Assembly (NCBI GenBank): GCA_964637695.1
Contig: CAZWVF010000027.1
Span: 1 to 34,705 of the forward strand
Origin: JAGLTZ01 sp964637695
GTDB lineage: Bacteria; Blakebacterota; Blakebacteria; Blakebacterales; Blakebacteraceae
Length of the DNA stretch: 34,705 bases
Reading direction: 5' to 3'
Shown: positions 1-7,532 of the stretch, in pieces
How positions within the stretch are numbered: position 1 is the stretch's first letter
Layout: each line of letters begins with the position of its first letter
Notes under the pieces: generated by a model
What the model was told of the DNA's origin: nothing
Seen by the model: the letters and a program-made list of their open reading frames with translations, nothing else
Database searches by the model: none
Made by a program: the position numbers and the translations under genes

Positions 1-12
1 GCTCGACCGCCT

Positions 13-65
13 TGCCATCCAGCGCCAGCGTAACCCTCGCTATCGTCGGTTTCTCAGACAAGCTC
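13..65. repeat. Right part of a dispersed palindromic element (copy A)
   Basis: This 53-bp stretch aligns without gaps to 7278-7330, with about 43 of 53 bases equal by hand count, ending in the same TTTCTC-GACA-GCTC terminus. The matching left part of the element is not recognisable before it, so the copy is cut by the window edge or degenerate. It lies directly upstream of ispH and I see no coding potential. Confidence 0.55.
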
Positions 66-93
66 TACAGGGATACATAAACGGTCTGAATGA

Positions 94-1317
94 ATGAGTG
101 CTGACAAGGAATCGATAAGATACCGAAGGGGCCTTGGACTGAAGGAAGAGGTGGAGCCTCAGCTTCGCTCTCACTACCAGAGCGCCCTGGTCGACCATAT
201 CCGATCGAATGGAAACCGGCTCACGATCGGGGATCTGTCAATTTATCTGGCAGAGGAATTCGGTTTCTGCTACGGGGTGGATCGTGCGGTGGAATATGCA
301 TACGAAACCCGCATGAAATTCCCGGACCGGCGCGTCTGGCTGATAGGCGAAATCATTCACAATCCTCATGTCAACGAGAAGATGCTCGATATGGGCATCA
401 TGTTCCTTTTCGGCAGATATGCACACGGGCGCGGATATGAAGCTGTGTCGAGCGATGACGTGGTCATCCTGCCGGCATTCGGATTGCCGATAGAAGATAT
501 GGAGCGTCTCCACCGGATCGGCTGCGACATGGTGGATACCACATGCGGATCGGTAATCGTTGTTTGGAAGAATATTGAACGTTATGCAAGAGAAGGGTTC
601 ACATGCATCATCCACGGCAAGTTTTACCATGAAGAGACGATGGCAACCGCGAGCCGCGTCACAGAGAACGGAGGCCATTATCTGATCCTCAGGAATATGG
701 AACAGACAGAACTGGTGTGTGATTACATCAGGGGTTACGGAATGGACCGTGAGAGTTTCCTGGAACATTTCGAGATGGCTGTCTCTGCCGGTTTCGATCC
801 CGACGCCCACCTGGAACGCCTTGGACTGGCCAATCAGACCACCATGCTTATGAGCGAGTCACTTGAGGTCTCAGCGGCTCTGCGTCGGGCGCTGGTTGAC
901 CGTTATGGTGAAGAGTTGACCTCCAGATCATTCAGGAACTTCGAAACCATATGCAGTGCAACCCAGGAAAGGCAGGATGCAATCCTGCAACTGCTGGAGG
1001 TCCCCCTCGATCTCATGGTTGTGATAGGCGGATACAATTCGAGCAACACAAACAATCTCGCCGATATTGCAGCCGGAAAAGTGGCCACCTATCACATAGA
1101 CAGTGCCGCGGAGATCCTGACTGGAAATGAGATCCACTATAAGCCTGCAGGCACCAAATATCCGGTTGTTCAGAAGGACTGGCTCAGATCCGGACCGCTG
1201 AAGATAGGAGTCACCGCAGGAGCCTCCACACCGAACAATGAAATCGGTGCAGCCATATTCAATATTCTCGAGACCCTCGGGATCGAGCCGCCCGATGTCA
1301 CAGATTCAGGGATCTGA
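94..1317 (+). CDS. ispH: 4-hydroxy-3-methylbut-2-enyl diphosphate reductase (IspH/LytB)
   Basis: IspH is the last enzyme of the MEP isoprenoid pathway. It is a cytosolic [4Fe-4S] enzyme that reduces HMBPP to IPP and DMAPP. The three expected cluster cysteines are visible: C59 in FCYGV, C151 in DTTCGSV and C287 in ICSATQERQDA. H89 (IIHNPHVN), the HEET acid motif near 169-172 and SSNTNNL near 316-322 are also present, with a GASTPNNEI end. At 407 residues, with the IIHGKFYHEET and ATQERQDA signatures, it resembles the longer plant/cyanobacterial IspH type rather than the roughly 315-residue E. coli type. The ATG at 94 has only a weak ribosome-binding site. IspE of the same pathway lies at 32199. 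The G in DTTCGSV, where many homologues have P, is a small oddity. Confidence 0.95.
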   Translation: MSADKESIRYRRGLGLKEEVEPQLRSHYQSALVDHIRSNGNRLTIGDLSIYLAEEFGFCYGVDRAVEYAYETRMKFPDRRVWLIGEIIHNPHVNEKMLDMGIMFLFGRYAHGRGYEAVSSDDVVILPAFGLPIEDMERLHRIGCDMVDTTCGSVIVVWKNIERYAREGFTCIIHGKFYHEETMATASRVTENGGHYLILRNMEQTELVCDYIRGYGMDRESFLEHFEMAVSAGFDPDAHLERLGLANQTTMLMSESLEVSAALRRALVDRYGEELTSRSFRNFETICSATQERQDAILQLLEVPLDLMVVIGGYNSSNTNNLADIAAGKVATYHIDSAAEILTGNEIHYKPAGTKYPVVQKDWLRSGPLKIGVTAGASTPNNEIGAAIFNILETLGIEPPDVTDSGI

Positions 1318-1321
1318 TCCG

Positions 1322-1630
1322 CTAACGCAGTTCTACGGGATTCTCCTCACCAAAACAGGATGGCCATCTTGTGAAGAACGAGTCGTAAAGCCTCTGAAGG
1401 TGTGATGTGTTTACACCGCCGGCTTCACCCTTTTCGAATGAATCTACCGCTCTCCATATGTCGTCGAGGTCCTGCTGATAAACGGTTCGCTGACTGGCGG
1501 GAATCTGCAGTGCCTTTCCCTGAAGCCAGACTGCCCTGTCGTACCACTTGACCGCCTCACCTGTCAGCCCGTCCCGCCTCTCAACAGCTTCGATCCGGAA
1601 CGGATGTTTCTGAGATTGCTTTCTGTTCAT
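1322..1630 (-). CDS. Small conserved-looking hypothetical protein
   Basis: This is a 102-residue protein I do not recognise. It is soluble and rich in charged and aromatic residues (several W, Y and F), without a signal peptide or membrane segment. The middle (about 25-90) looks helical, with regularly spaced W, Y and L residues, so a small helical domain is plausible. An AGAAGG sequence lies about a dozen bases upstream of the ATG. It converges on ispH with 4 bp between the stop codons and is divergent from the YjbQ gene. The reading frame fills the gap between two real genes and its composition matches the surroundings, which supports it being real. No function can be given. Confidence 0.55.
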   Translation of the reverse strand: MNRKQSQKHPFRIEAVERRDGLTGEAVKWYDRAVWLQGKALQIPASQRTVYQQDLDDIWRAVDSFEKGEAGGVNTSHLQRLYDSFFTRWPSCFGEENPVELR

Positions 1631-1709
1631 ATTTTCATGCTACCTTCTGATCTCAATTCACTCAAGGGATTACAGTCATCTGGAACCCGATTCAGAACGA
1701 GGCGAGAGC

Positions 1710-2129
1710 ATGAGCGCTCACTATCAGAAATGGACCGTTGACCTGGAGGCGGAATTCGGTCCGGAAGACATCACCGGAAGAGTCGCCCGGCTGGTTTCAG
1801 ACTCCGGTGTGACCACCGGGATCGTAACCGTGGCAATGGCGGGCTCTACCGGAGCTGTCACGACAATCGAATACGAGCCGGGTGCTCTGCACGACCTGCG
1901 CAGGGCCCTCGATACTCTGGCACCGGCCAACGATGATTATGCCCACAATGCCAGATGGGGTGACGGAAACGGTTTCTCCCATATCCGTTCCGCACTCCTC
2001 AAGACCAGTCTTTCTGTCCCGGTAATCGATGGCCGGCTCTACCTGGGCACATGGCAGCAGTTGATCGTGATCAATTTCGATAACCGCCCGAGAAGCCGGG
2101 ACATAGCGGCTGTGGTTACCGGAGAGTGA
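1710..2129 (+). CDS. YjbQ family protein (UPF0047; secondary thiamine-phosphate synthase fold)
   Basis: Members of this small trimeric family are conserved in bacteria and archaea and have been credited with weak thiamine phosphate synthase activity; their true role is unsettled. The family pattern is clear: NDDYAHN near 74-80, DGNGFSHIRSALL at 85-97 with candidate metal ligand H91, VPVIDGRLYLGTWQQ near 103-117, and a closing R-P-R-S-R-D segment. At 139 residues it has the usual full length. GAGG sits 8 bases before the ATG. It stands alone between a minus-strand gene and the sigma factor operon, so the neighbours say nothing about its job. Confidence 0.88.
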   Translation: MSAHYQKWTVDLEAEFGPEDITGRVARLVSDSGVTTGIVTVAMAGSTGAVTTIEYEPGALHDLRRALDTLAPANDDYAHNARWGDGNGFSHIRSALLKTSLSVPVIDGRLYLGTWQQLIVINFDNRPRSRDIAAVVTGE

Positions 2130-2197
2130 ACCTGCGTGAGTTTAATATTCAGTTCCTAACCTTTCTTCAGATCAAATCGTTGTAGAGGTGGAAGTGG

Positions 2198-2797
2198 ATG
2201 AGCCGGACACGATACGACACAGGTGACGAGAGCCTTCTGGCAGAATACCGGGATGGTAGCGATGATGCCTTTACCCAGCTCTTCAGGAAATACGGCCCGC
2301 GGATATTCGGATATGTCCTCGGAATCGTCGGTGATGCAGATATCGCCGATGACGTCACCCAGATCGTTTTTGTCAAACTGGCCCGTCGCCCGGAGGCCTA
2401 TTCGCCAACTGCCTCATTCTCAAGCTGGCTGCACCGGGTGGCCCGTAATGCAGCACTCGATTTCCTCAAGAAATATCGAAACATGGTGGCCCTGGAAAAG
2501 CTTGATGAAGAGAGGGGAGAGACAATATCCCTCCAGCTTCAGGCAGATGATGAAGGCCGGCCGGATAGACGCAGTCGTATTGATTCAATCGAATCGCTGC
2601 TTTCTGCAGCTATCGAAATGCTCGACAGTACTCAGAGGGAGTCACTGGTTTTGAGAGAGTACAGTGAACTCAGTTACAGGGAGATAGCCGAAATCACCGG
2701 ACGATCGCTCGCAATGGTCAAACAGGACATTTTCCAGGCGCGTCAGAAGCTGAGAAGGGAACTGGCACCGCACCTGGAGAGGACTGAAACAGGATGA
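2198..2797 (+). CDS. ECF-type RNA polymerase sigma factor
   Basis: This 199-residue protein has the two-domain architecture of extracytoplasmic-function sigma factors. Sigma region 2 spans about 20-95, including ADIADDVTQIVFVKL and the FSSWLHRVARNAALDFLKK segment that contacts the -10 element. A linker follows, and region 4 covers about 130-190 with the helix-turn-helix LSYREIAEITGRSLAMVKQD that reads the -35 element. A GAGGTGG-like ribosome-binding site precedes the ATG. The stop overlaps the start of the anti-sigma gene by 4 bp (ATGA), so the two are translationally coupled. ECF operons are commonly autoregulated, but I found no convincing ECF promoter in 2130-2197. The downstream exported HEAT proteins are probable members of its regulon. 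Confidence 0.93.
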   Translation: MSRTRYDTGDESLLAEYRDGSDDAFTQLFRKYGPRIFGYVLGIVGDADIADDVTQIVFVKLARRPEAYSPTASFSSWLHRVARNAALDFLKKYRNMVALEKLDEERGETISLQLQADDEGRPDRRSRIDSIESLLSAAIEMLDSTQRESLVLREYSELSYREIAEITGRSLAMVKQDIFQARQKLRRELAPHLERTETG

Positions 2798-3600
2798 GCC
2801 ACGGTCACTGGGAAATGCTCGGCAGTCGCAACAGGGATGGCGACCTCGATCGAGATGAACTCGCACGGTTCGAAGAACATCTGGAACAGTGCGAAGAGTG
2901 TCGTGAAAGTTTACGGACGGATACCCTGCTCGCCGGGAAACTGCAGGCGTTGATCAGCAATCGCTATCCGAGTGATCTCGAAGCCCGGACGATGCTACGG
3001 ATACTCGAAGACAGAGAATCCGTTCTCGGCGACATCAGCCCTGCTGAAAAGGGGAAGTGGATCTCGGCATCAGTAAACTGGTTAAGACATGGCCGGTTCA
3101 CGATGCCGGTTCCGGTCGCATTGGCAGCGGCCGTCATCCTGGTCTTTCTCGGTGCGGCAATTCTGAGGATTGCGGTTCGCCCGGATTTACAGAGCAGCGG
3201 TGAAGCGCTTCTGGTCGAATCAGCCACAGGTGAAACTGAATATATCGGAATCGGAGCCGCCGAAACGGAAGTGAGATCGCTGCTCAACCGGACCCGCACG
3301 CTCCTTCTCGCTCTGTCGACAGCCAGACCGGATGAGGCAGGACGATATCACCTTGAAGCTGAGGAATCTTTGAGCAGAGACCTGATACAGGAGGTCAGGC
3401 TGCTCGAAGCGAGCGATTACCTCGATGAGAGAACAGATATCCTTAGGCTCATCAGGGATCTCGAGGTCATTCTGCTGGATGTTTCAACGTGGCAGGGAAA
3501 GGCCGACGACAACTGGCTCGCCGTGCTGCGCGGAGGCATAAGTGATCGCTCGCTTATTTACAGGCTCGCAACGTGGGAATCGATAAACGGAGTAGATTGA
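2794..3600 (+). CDS. Zinc-finger anti-sigma factor, single-pass membrane protein
   Basis: The N-terminus carries the zinc-binding anti-sigma (ZAS) motif H-x3-C-x2-C at H29, C33 and C36. Such domains hold ECF sigma factors inactive in the cytoplasm. One hydrophobic segment at about 104-126 (VPVALAAAVILVFLGAAIL) should cross the inner membrane. The remaining 140 residues would be periplasmic; they are helical and charged with no enzymatic motif I recognise. This part could be the sensor that senses envelope state or meets the exported HEAT proteins. Overlap with the sigma gene by 4 bp and a 25-bp spacing to the next gene indicate one operon. Assignment as anti-sigma rests on motif plus position; the signal is unknown. 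Confidence 0.88.
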   Translation: MSHGHWEMLGSRNRDGDLDRDELARFEEHLEQCEECRESLRTDTLLAGKLQALISNRYPSDLEARTMLRILEDRESVLGDISPAEKGKWISASVNWLRHGRFTMPVPVALAAAVILVFLGAAILRIAVRPDLQSSGEALLVESATGETEYIGIGAAETEVRSLLNRTRTLLLALSTARPDEAGRYHLEAEESLSRDLIQEVRLLEASDYLDERTDILRLIRDLEVILLDVSTWQGKADDNWLAVLRGGISDRSLIYRLATWESINGVD

Positions 3601-3625
3601 ACCGGATTGCAGAAGGAGATATGGA

Positions 3626-5794
3626 ATGAAAGTACTCTTGTGGATTGCAGGGGGATTGACGGCAGCCGCGATGGGGGGAGCCGGTATGGCTCAGCCATCA
3701 GAAAATGGAATTTACGATGCCGGTGTGATTCAGACCTCGCAGGTGGTCGCCGGTATTCAGGATCCTGAAGTCATAAGGAATCAAAGACAACTCCTTCAGA
3801 TAGAACAGGAGGAACTGCGCAGGGCGGTCGAAATGGCACAGGAGGTGATCCATGAACCCGACCTGGAAAGAATACTGCACGAGATGGAATGGGCAATGGA
3901 TCAGGTGGATTATGAGGAGATGCAGTTTGCGGTAGAAGAAGAGATGCTCCAGTTGGAGCATCAGATAAGTGGATTCCAGGACTACGACTTCATGTCCGAT
4001 TACGAATCCAGTCTTCAGGATTACGAATTTGATCTCTCTGAACTCGATGTCTATCTGGAAGATATGGAATTCGATTTCTCCGACATCAGCTTCGATCTAT
4101 CCGATCTGGATATCAGAGTACCGGCAATGAGATACCTCGGCCGCAGCAGCCGGCTCGAACTGCTCGAAATGACCTACCAGCAGCAGGATGATCCAGGACT
4201 TGCATCTTTCAACGAAGCCAAGACTCTCCTTTTCGATCAGAAGTACCAGGATGCCCGTGAGAGGTTTCTTCAGGTCGTAATGTCATACGCCAATTCCGCC
4301 TACGTGGATGATGCTGCTTTCTGGGCCATTTACGCCCTGGAGCAGATGCGGGGGCAGAACGAAGCCGCCTTCAAAGCCTACCAGGAATTCGTTGGTAAAT
4401 ATCAGGAGAGCCCCTTCACAGAGCACGCCCGTGCCAGCATGGTGCAGCTGGCAGGCCTCCTCTACAGGCAGGGGATGGAGGAGTACAAATCCTACATAGA
4501 GGAGGCAAGAGAGGATCCCGAAGATGAGATCCGGCTCTACGCTCTTCAGGCTCTGGTCCGGATGGAGGAATCGGACGCCGTAGCTTCCATTGAAGCCGTG
4601 CTTTCCGACGGATCGGCATCTTCGAGGTTGAAGCGCGCGGCAGTAGATCTTCTGCGGCGTCAGGATGCACCGGGAGCGATACCGCTCATGGAGAAAACGG
4701 CCCGGGAGCACGCCGATCCCAAAGTTCGCCGGAACGCCATCAGCGCACTGGGCAGCAGGCGCAGCAGGGAGTCTTTCGATACCCTGATCCGGCTCTACCA
4801 GAATGAGCAGAGTGTCAATGCACGCCGCTATATCTGCGATGCCGTCGGTTCGATGCGAAGCACAGATTTTGCCTCTGATGCTGCAGCATTCCTGGCAGGT
4901 GCCGTACAGGACGATGCCGATGAAGACGTTCGCGAGCAGGCACTCTCGGAACTGGTGGGATTTGAAGCCGACATCTCGATCTCTTACCTGAAGAGCCTGC
5001 TCGACAGCACGACCGAACCGGTCACCCGACGACTGGTTCTCTCTGCCATATCCCGGAGCGAAGATCCCGGCCGTGTTGAGATCCTGATCCGGGAGATCCA
5101 GACGGGCGCTGACGAACGACTGCGTCTCTATTCGGTCGAGTATCTTGGACGGGTGGCCGGCCCGGAAGCTCTCGATGCCCTGATCTCGGTGGCCAACTCC
5201 GACATGCCGGAGAACATCAGAGTGAAAGCGGTTGATGAAACAGGTGATTTCGAGGGCAGTAAAGCCACAGGAGCCCTGATATCAATCGCCGGCGGCAACA
5301 CTGCCGAAGCAGTGCGGGCCGAGGCCATAGATGAGCTTGGCAACCGGCAGGTTCCTGAATCTTTCAGTGCTCTGTCGGCGATCGCTGCAGGTCAGAGTGG
5401 AAATGACCTGAGAGAGAAGGCACTCTCGGAACTCCGTCAGTGGGGTGGTGAAGCCGCTCAGATACTGGAAGAGATAGCACTCAACGACAGGGAGTCAAAC
5501 ATGCGCCGAAGCGCGGTTTCAGCTCTGGGAAGGCTGGAAGAGGGTGCGGGCTGGGATGGATTGCTGAAGGTGTACCAGAGTGAAGACGAGGCCAGGATCC
5601 GGTCGCAGGCACTCGACTACCTCTGGCGGATCAACGAGGAGCGAAGCCTGGATACAGTAATAAGTGCAGCGAAATCGGATCGCGATTCAGAAATCCGCAG
5701 GTATGCTGTCCGGATGCTCGGACGCAGTGAAAGCGAAAAGGCCAGACAGGCACTTAGAGATATACTGAACATTCCGCCGGCGAAGGCAGCTTAG
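3626..5794 (+). CDS. Exported protein with coiled coil, acidic repeats, TPR-like region and HEAT repeats
   Basis: This is a 722-residue protein. A signal peptide (about 1-22, ending GMA before Q) sends it out of the cytoplasm. Residues about 45-115 form a Glu/Gln/Met-rich coiled coil. Residues about 117-170 hold short acidic-aromatic pseudo-repeats of the form FD(L/F)SD(L/I). Residues about 190-275 look like TPR units (ASFNEAKTLLFDQKYQDARE). From about 285 to 715 run HEAT-type helical pairs with recurring R-x-x-A-(V/I)-x-x-L-G cores. It has no catalytic motif, so a scaffold or binding role is likely. AAGGAG lies before the ATG. It follows the anti-sigma gene and its TAG overlaps the GTG of the next HEAT gene by one base, so it is probably co-expressed with the sigma factor. 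Confidence 0.85.
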   Translation: MKVLLWIAGGLTAAAMGGAGMAQPSENGIYDAGVIQTSQVVAGIQDPEVIRNQRQLLQIEQEELRRAVEMAQEVIHEPDLERILHEMEWAMDQVDYEEMQFAVEEEMLQLEHQISGFQDYDFMSDYESSLQDYEFDLSELDVYLEDMEFDFSDISFDLSDLDIRVPAMRYLGRSSRLELLEMTYQQQDDPGLASFNEAKTLLFDQKYQDARERFLQVVMSYANSAYVDDAAFWAIYALEQMRGQNEAAFKAYQEFVGKYQESPFTEHARASMVQLAGLLYRQGMEEYKSYIEEAREDPEDEIRLYALQALVRMEESDAVASIEAVLSDGSASSRLKRAAVDLLRRQDAPGAIPLMEKTAREHADPKVRRNAISALGSRRSRESFDTLIRLYQNEQSVNARRYICDAVGSMRSTDFASDAAAFLAGAVQDDADEDVREQALSELVGFEADISISYLKSLLDSTTEPVTRRLVLSAISRSEDPGRVEILIREIQTGADERLRLYSVEYLGRVAGPEALDALISVANSDMPENIRVKAVDETGDFEGSKATGALISIAGGNTAEAVRAEAIDELGNRQVPESFSALSAIAAGQSGNDLREKALSELRQWGGEAAQILEEIALNDRESNMRRSAVSALGRLEEGAGWDGLLKVYQSEDEARIRSQALDYLWRINEERSLDTVISAAKSDRDSEIRRYAVRMLGRSESEKARQALRDILNIPPAKAA

Positions 5795-6972
5795 TGTACC
5801 GTTACGCACGCCTTGCCGGCATGTTGACAACTGCCCTGACAGTGGCTTCCGGGCTGGCTCTACCTGTAGTGGCGCAGGTGACCGACCTCTCGGGAAGTGG
5901 AGGACAATTCGGTGATCGTTTCGACAATGCCGTGCAGCGGGCAGCTGGTGGGGCACCGGGTACCGGTTTCTTTGTCATTTTCCGGTTCGATGGTCTCGTA
6001 CCCACAGATGTGAAGGCCGGCGGCGGCGGATCGATGGTGATCAACCGTTACGACGGCTGGATCGTGAGTGACATGAGCGGTCTGATGCCCTCGCGGAATG
6101 TATGGGATCAGCTCGAAAGCGGTGAGAGACTGCTCGATCTTTCCACAATGCAGATGGCCGATCCCGATCCGGAACCGGCTCTGATATCCCGTCGACTCCT
6201 GGCGATCGTCAGGGGGAAGGTCGTTTCACGGGGAGAAGTGAAACTGGAGGATGTCAGCCTGCGACTGCCTGAAGGGAAGATCCGTCTGAGGGATAGAACG
6301 GCAATGTGGATCGGAGATGCAGGTCGATCTGAGCTGGAAACCTGGATCGGGTCTCAGATGGTCTCACTCGATGCTTCTGACGATCGAAGTGTGCGCCGCG
6401 ATCTTGTCGGGTTGCTGAGCCTGCAGCCCCGGGGTGGCGACGTGTTGAGTATGCTGCAGGCACTGGCCTCGGAAGATCCGGATAGAAGTATCAAAACGGC
6501 TGCCATTACCTATCTGGGGCGTCGTCCCGAAGACACAGCAGGTACTCTCACATCGATTCTGTCGGGAGCCGAAAATCCTGAGGAGAGATCTGTTGCTCTC
6601 AAGACCTTGGCCGACAGGATCGGGCCGGCCGCCGCCGACCGTCTGATCGAGGCCGCACGGGATGAGGGGGAAGCGGAAGAGGTGAGGAGGATTGCCATAG
6701 CATGTCTGGGAAGGATCGATGCACCTGCTGCGAGCGATGCGCTGGAGAACGTATTCAACTCCGCCACTGCCGAATCAGTCAGGAGAAGGGCATTGATGGA
6801 ACTGATCGAAAAGAGGATCGGTGATCCCGAGATCGTTAACTGGCTTGTGTCTGTTGCCCTCAGCGACTCCTCCCTGGAGATACGCAAGGAAGCCGTCAGA
6901 CAGATTGGACGTACCAATACTCCACAGGCGCGTCGTGCGCTGGAGGAACTGATAAGGGTCGGCCGTCAGTAG
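5794..6972 (+). CDS. Exported HEAT-repeat protein
   Basis: This 392-residue protein starts at a GTG whose G is the last base of the upstream TAG, a tight translational coupling. A signal peptide of about 27 residues ends in VVAQ. Residues about 45-165 form a domain I do not recognise, with FFVIFRFDG and a stretch resembling secreted beta-rich modules. Residues about 185-390 are HEAT repeats (SVRRDLVGLLSL, IKTAAITYLGRR, EVRRIAIACLGR, EIRKEAVRQIGR). It looks like a shorter partner of the preceding protein, perhaps from an old duplication of the repeat half. The stop is followed by a GTTTCCG-tc-CGGAAAC hairpin at 6972-6987 and then the assembly gap, so further operon members cannot be excluded from the sequence alone. 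Confidence 0.83.
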   Translation: MYRYARLAGMLTTALTVASGLALPVVAQVTDLSGSGGQFGDRFDNAVQRAAGGAPGTGFFVIFRFDGLVPTDVKAGGGGSMVINRYDGWIVSDMSGLMPSRNVWDQLESGERLLDLSTMQMADPDPEPALISRRLLAIVRGKVVSRGEVKLEDVSLRLPEGKIRLRDRTAMWIGDAGRSELETWIGSQMVSLDASDDRSVRRDLVGLLSLQPRGGDVLSMLQALASEDPDRSIKTAAITYLGRRPEDTAGTLTSILSGAENPEERSVALKTLADRIGPAAADRLIEAARDEGEAEEVRRIAIACLGRIDAPAASDALENVFNSATAESVRRRALMELIEKRIGDPEIVNWLVSVALSDSSLEIRKEAVRQIGRTNTPQARRALEELIRVGRQ

Positions 6973-6987
6973 TTTCCGTCCGGAAAC
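6933..6987 (+). repeat. 55-bp exact repeat, copy before the assembly gap
   Basis: These 55 bases covering the end of the HEAT gene and its stop are repeated without mismatch at 7088-7142. The copy abuts the N run exactly, as expected for two contigs sharing a k-mer-length end overlap (k = 55). Confidence 0.97.
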
Positions 6988-7087
6988 NNNNNNNNNNNNN
7001 NNNNNNNNNNNNNNNNNNNNNNNNNNNNNNNNNNNNNNNNNNNNNNNNNNNNNNNNNNNNNNNNNNNNNNNNNNNNNNNNNNNNNNN
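6988..7087. other. Assembly gap of 100 N
   Basis: Exactly 100 unknown bases, the conventional placeholder length for a gap of unknown size. The identical 55-bp ends on both sides suggest that the two contigs overlap and that the real distance is zero or negative. Collapsing the repeat would join 6987 directly to 7143. Confidence 0.98.
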
Positions 7088-7142
7088 TCGTGCGCTGGAG
7101 GAACTGATAAGGGTCGGCCGTCAGTAGTTTCCGTCCGGAAAC
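7088..7142 (+). repeat. 55-bp exact repeat, copy after the assembly gap
   Basis: Identical to 6933-6987. It contains the last codons and the TAG of the HEAT gene again. It should not be read as a second gene copy. Confidence 0.97.
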
Positions 7143-7240
7143 CGGTAAACATCCCCCGCGGCCGATGTGCGCGCTTCCGGCAGAAGGAGTCCGGGGGCGC
7201 ACTTTATAATATACGCTCCCTGTAGTACATTCTCATATGG

Positions 7241-7330
7241 GAGCCTGCCGGAGAAACACTCCGGCTGCGTCTTACTCTGGCATCCGGCGTCAGCATAATC
7301 CCCGCTGTCGTCGATTTCTCCGACAGGCTC
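7241..7330. repeat. Dispersed palindromic element, complete copy (copy B)
   Basis: This 90-bp element is bounded by inverted arms: GAGCCTGCCGGAGAAA at 7241-7256 and its near-perfect complement at 7315-7330 (15 of 16 pairs). Its right 53 bp match 13-65 and its left 48 bp match 20086-20133, each at a little over 80 percent by hand alignment. It encodes nothing visible. It may be a small non-autonomous mobile or REP-like element. Confidence 0.7.
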
Positions 7331-7400
7331 CCGGAGATACCGATCATCATCAGCCCGGATTGCAGTCGATGAACCTATTGCCCTGTCACGCAACAACCAT

Positions 7401-7515
7401 GGCATTCGAGCAGCGCCGCATCCCGACCGGCTGCGTTGCGCCTTCTCGGAATAGCACACGGCTATTCCATCGTCGCCGCGCCTTACCGGCCGAGCGCGGC
7501 GTCACTCTCGGTGCC
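7401..7515. repeat. Long imperfect palindrome, about 115 bp
   Basis: A perfect 8-bp core stem, GGAATAGC (7448-7455) with GCTATTCC (7461-7468), encloses the 5-base loop ACACG. Outward of it the flanks remain partly complementary to about 7401 and 7515, with CGCCGC/GCGGCG and CCGACCGG/CCGGCCG-like pairings. A large cruciform or RNA hairpin is possible. It sits just before yggS and could insulate that gene from the HEAT operon. It is different in sequence from the element at 7241-7330. Confidence 0.6.
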
Positions 7516-7532
7516 GACATTTGTTACGTGAC

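Larger units (their letters stand above)
7143..7532. other. Gene-free stretch dominated by palindromic repeats
   Basis: I see no credible gene in these 390 bases. A potential hairpin with GTGCGC/GCGCAC ends lies near 7166-7202 and is followed by a short AT-rich run, TTTATAATATA; this could end the HEAT operon or supply a TATAAT box (7205-7210), but no good -35 element is seen. A 90-bp palindromic element occupies 7241-7330 and a longer imperfect palindrome 7401-7515. The open frame over 7237-7536 is Arg/Cys/His-rich and overlies both palindromes, so I do not call it. Confidence 0.6.

Noticed and set aside
7088..7142. A second copy of the HEAT gene end, which would imply a tandem gene duplication
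   Set aside because: The repeat is exactly 55 bp and touches the N run, so a contig overlap is the simpler reading.
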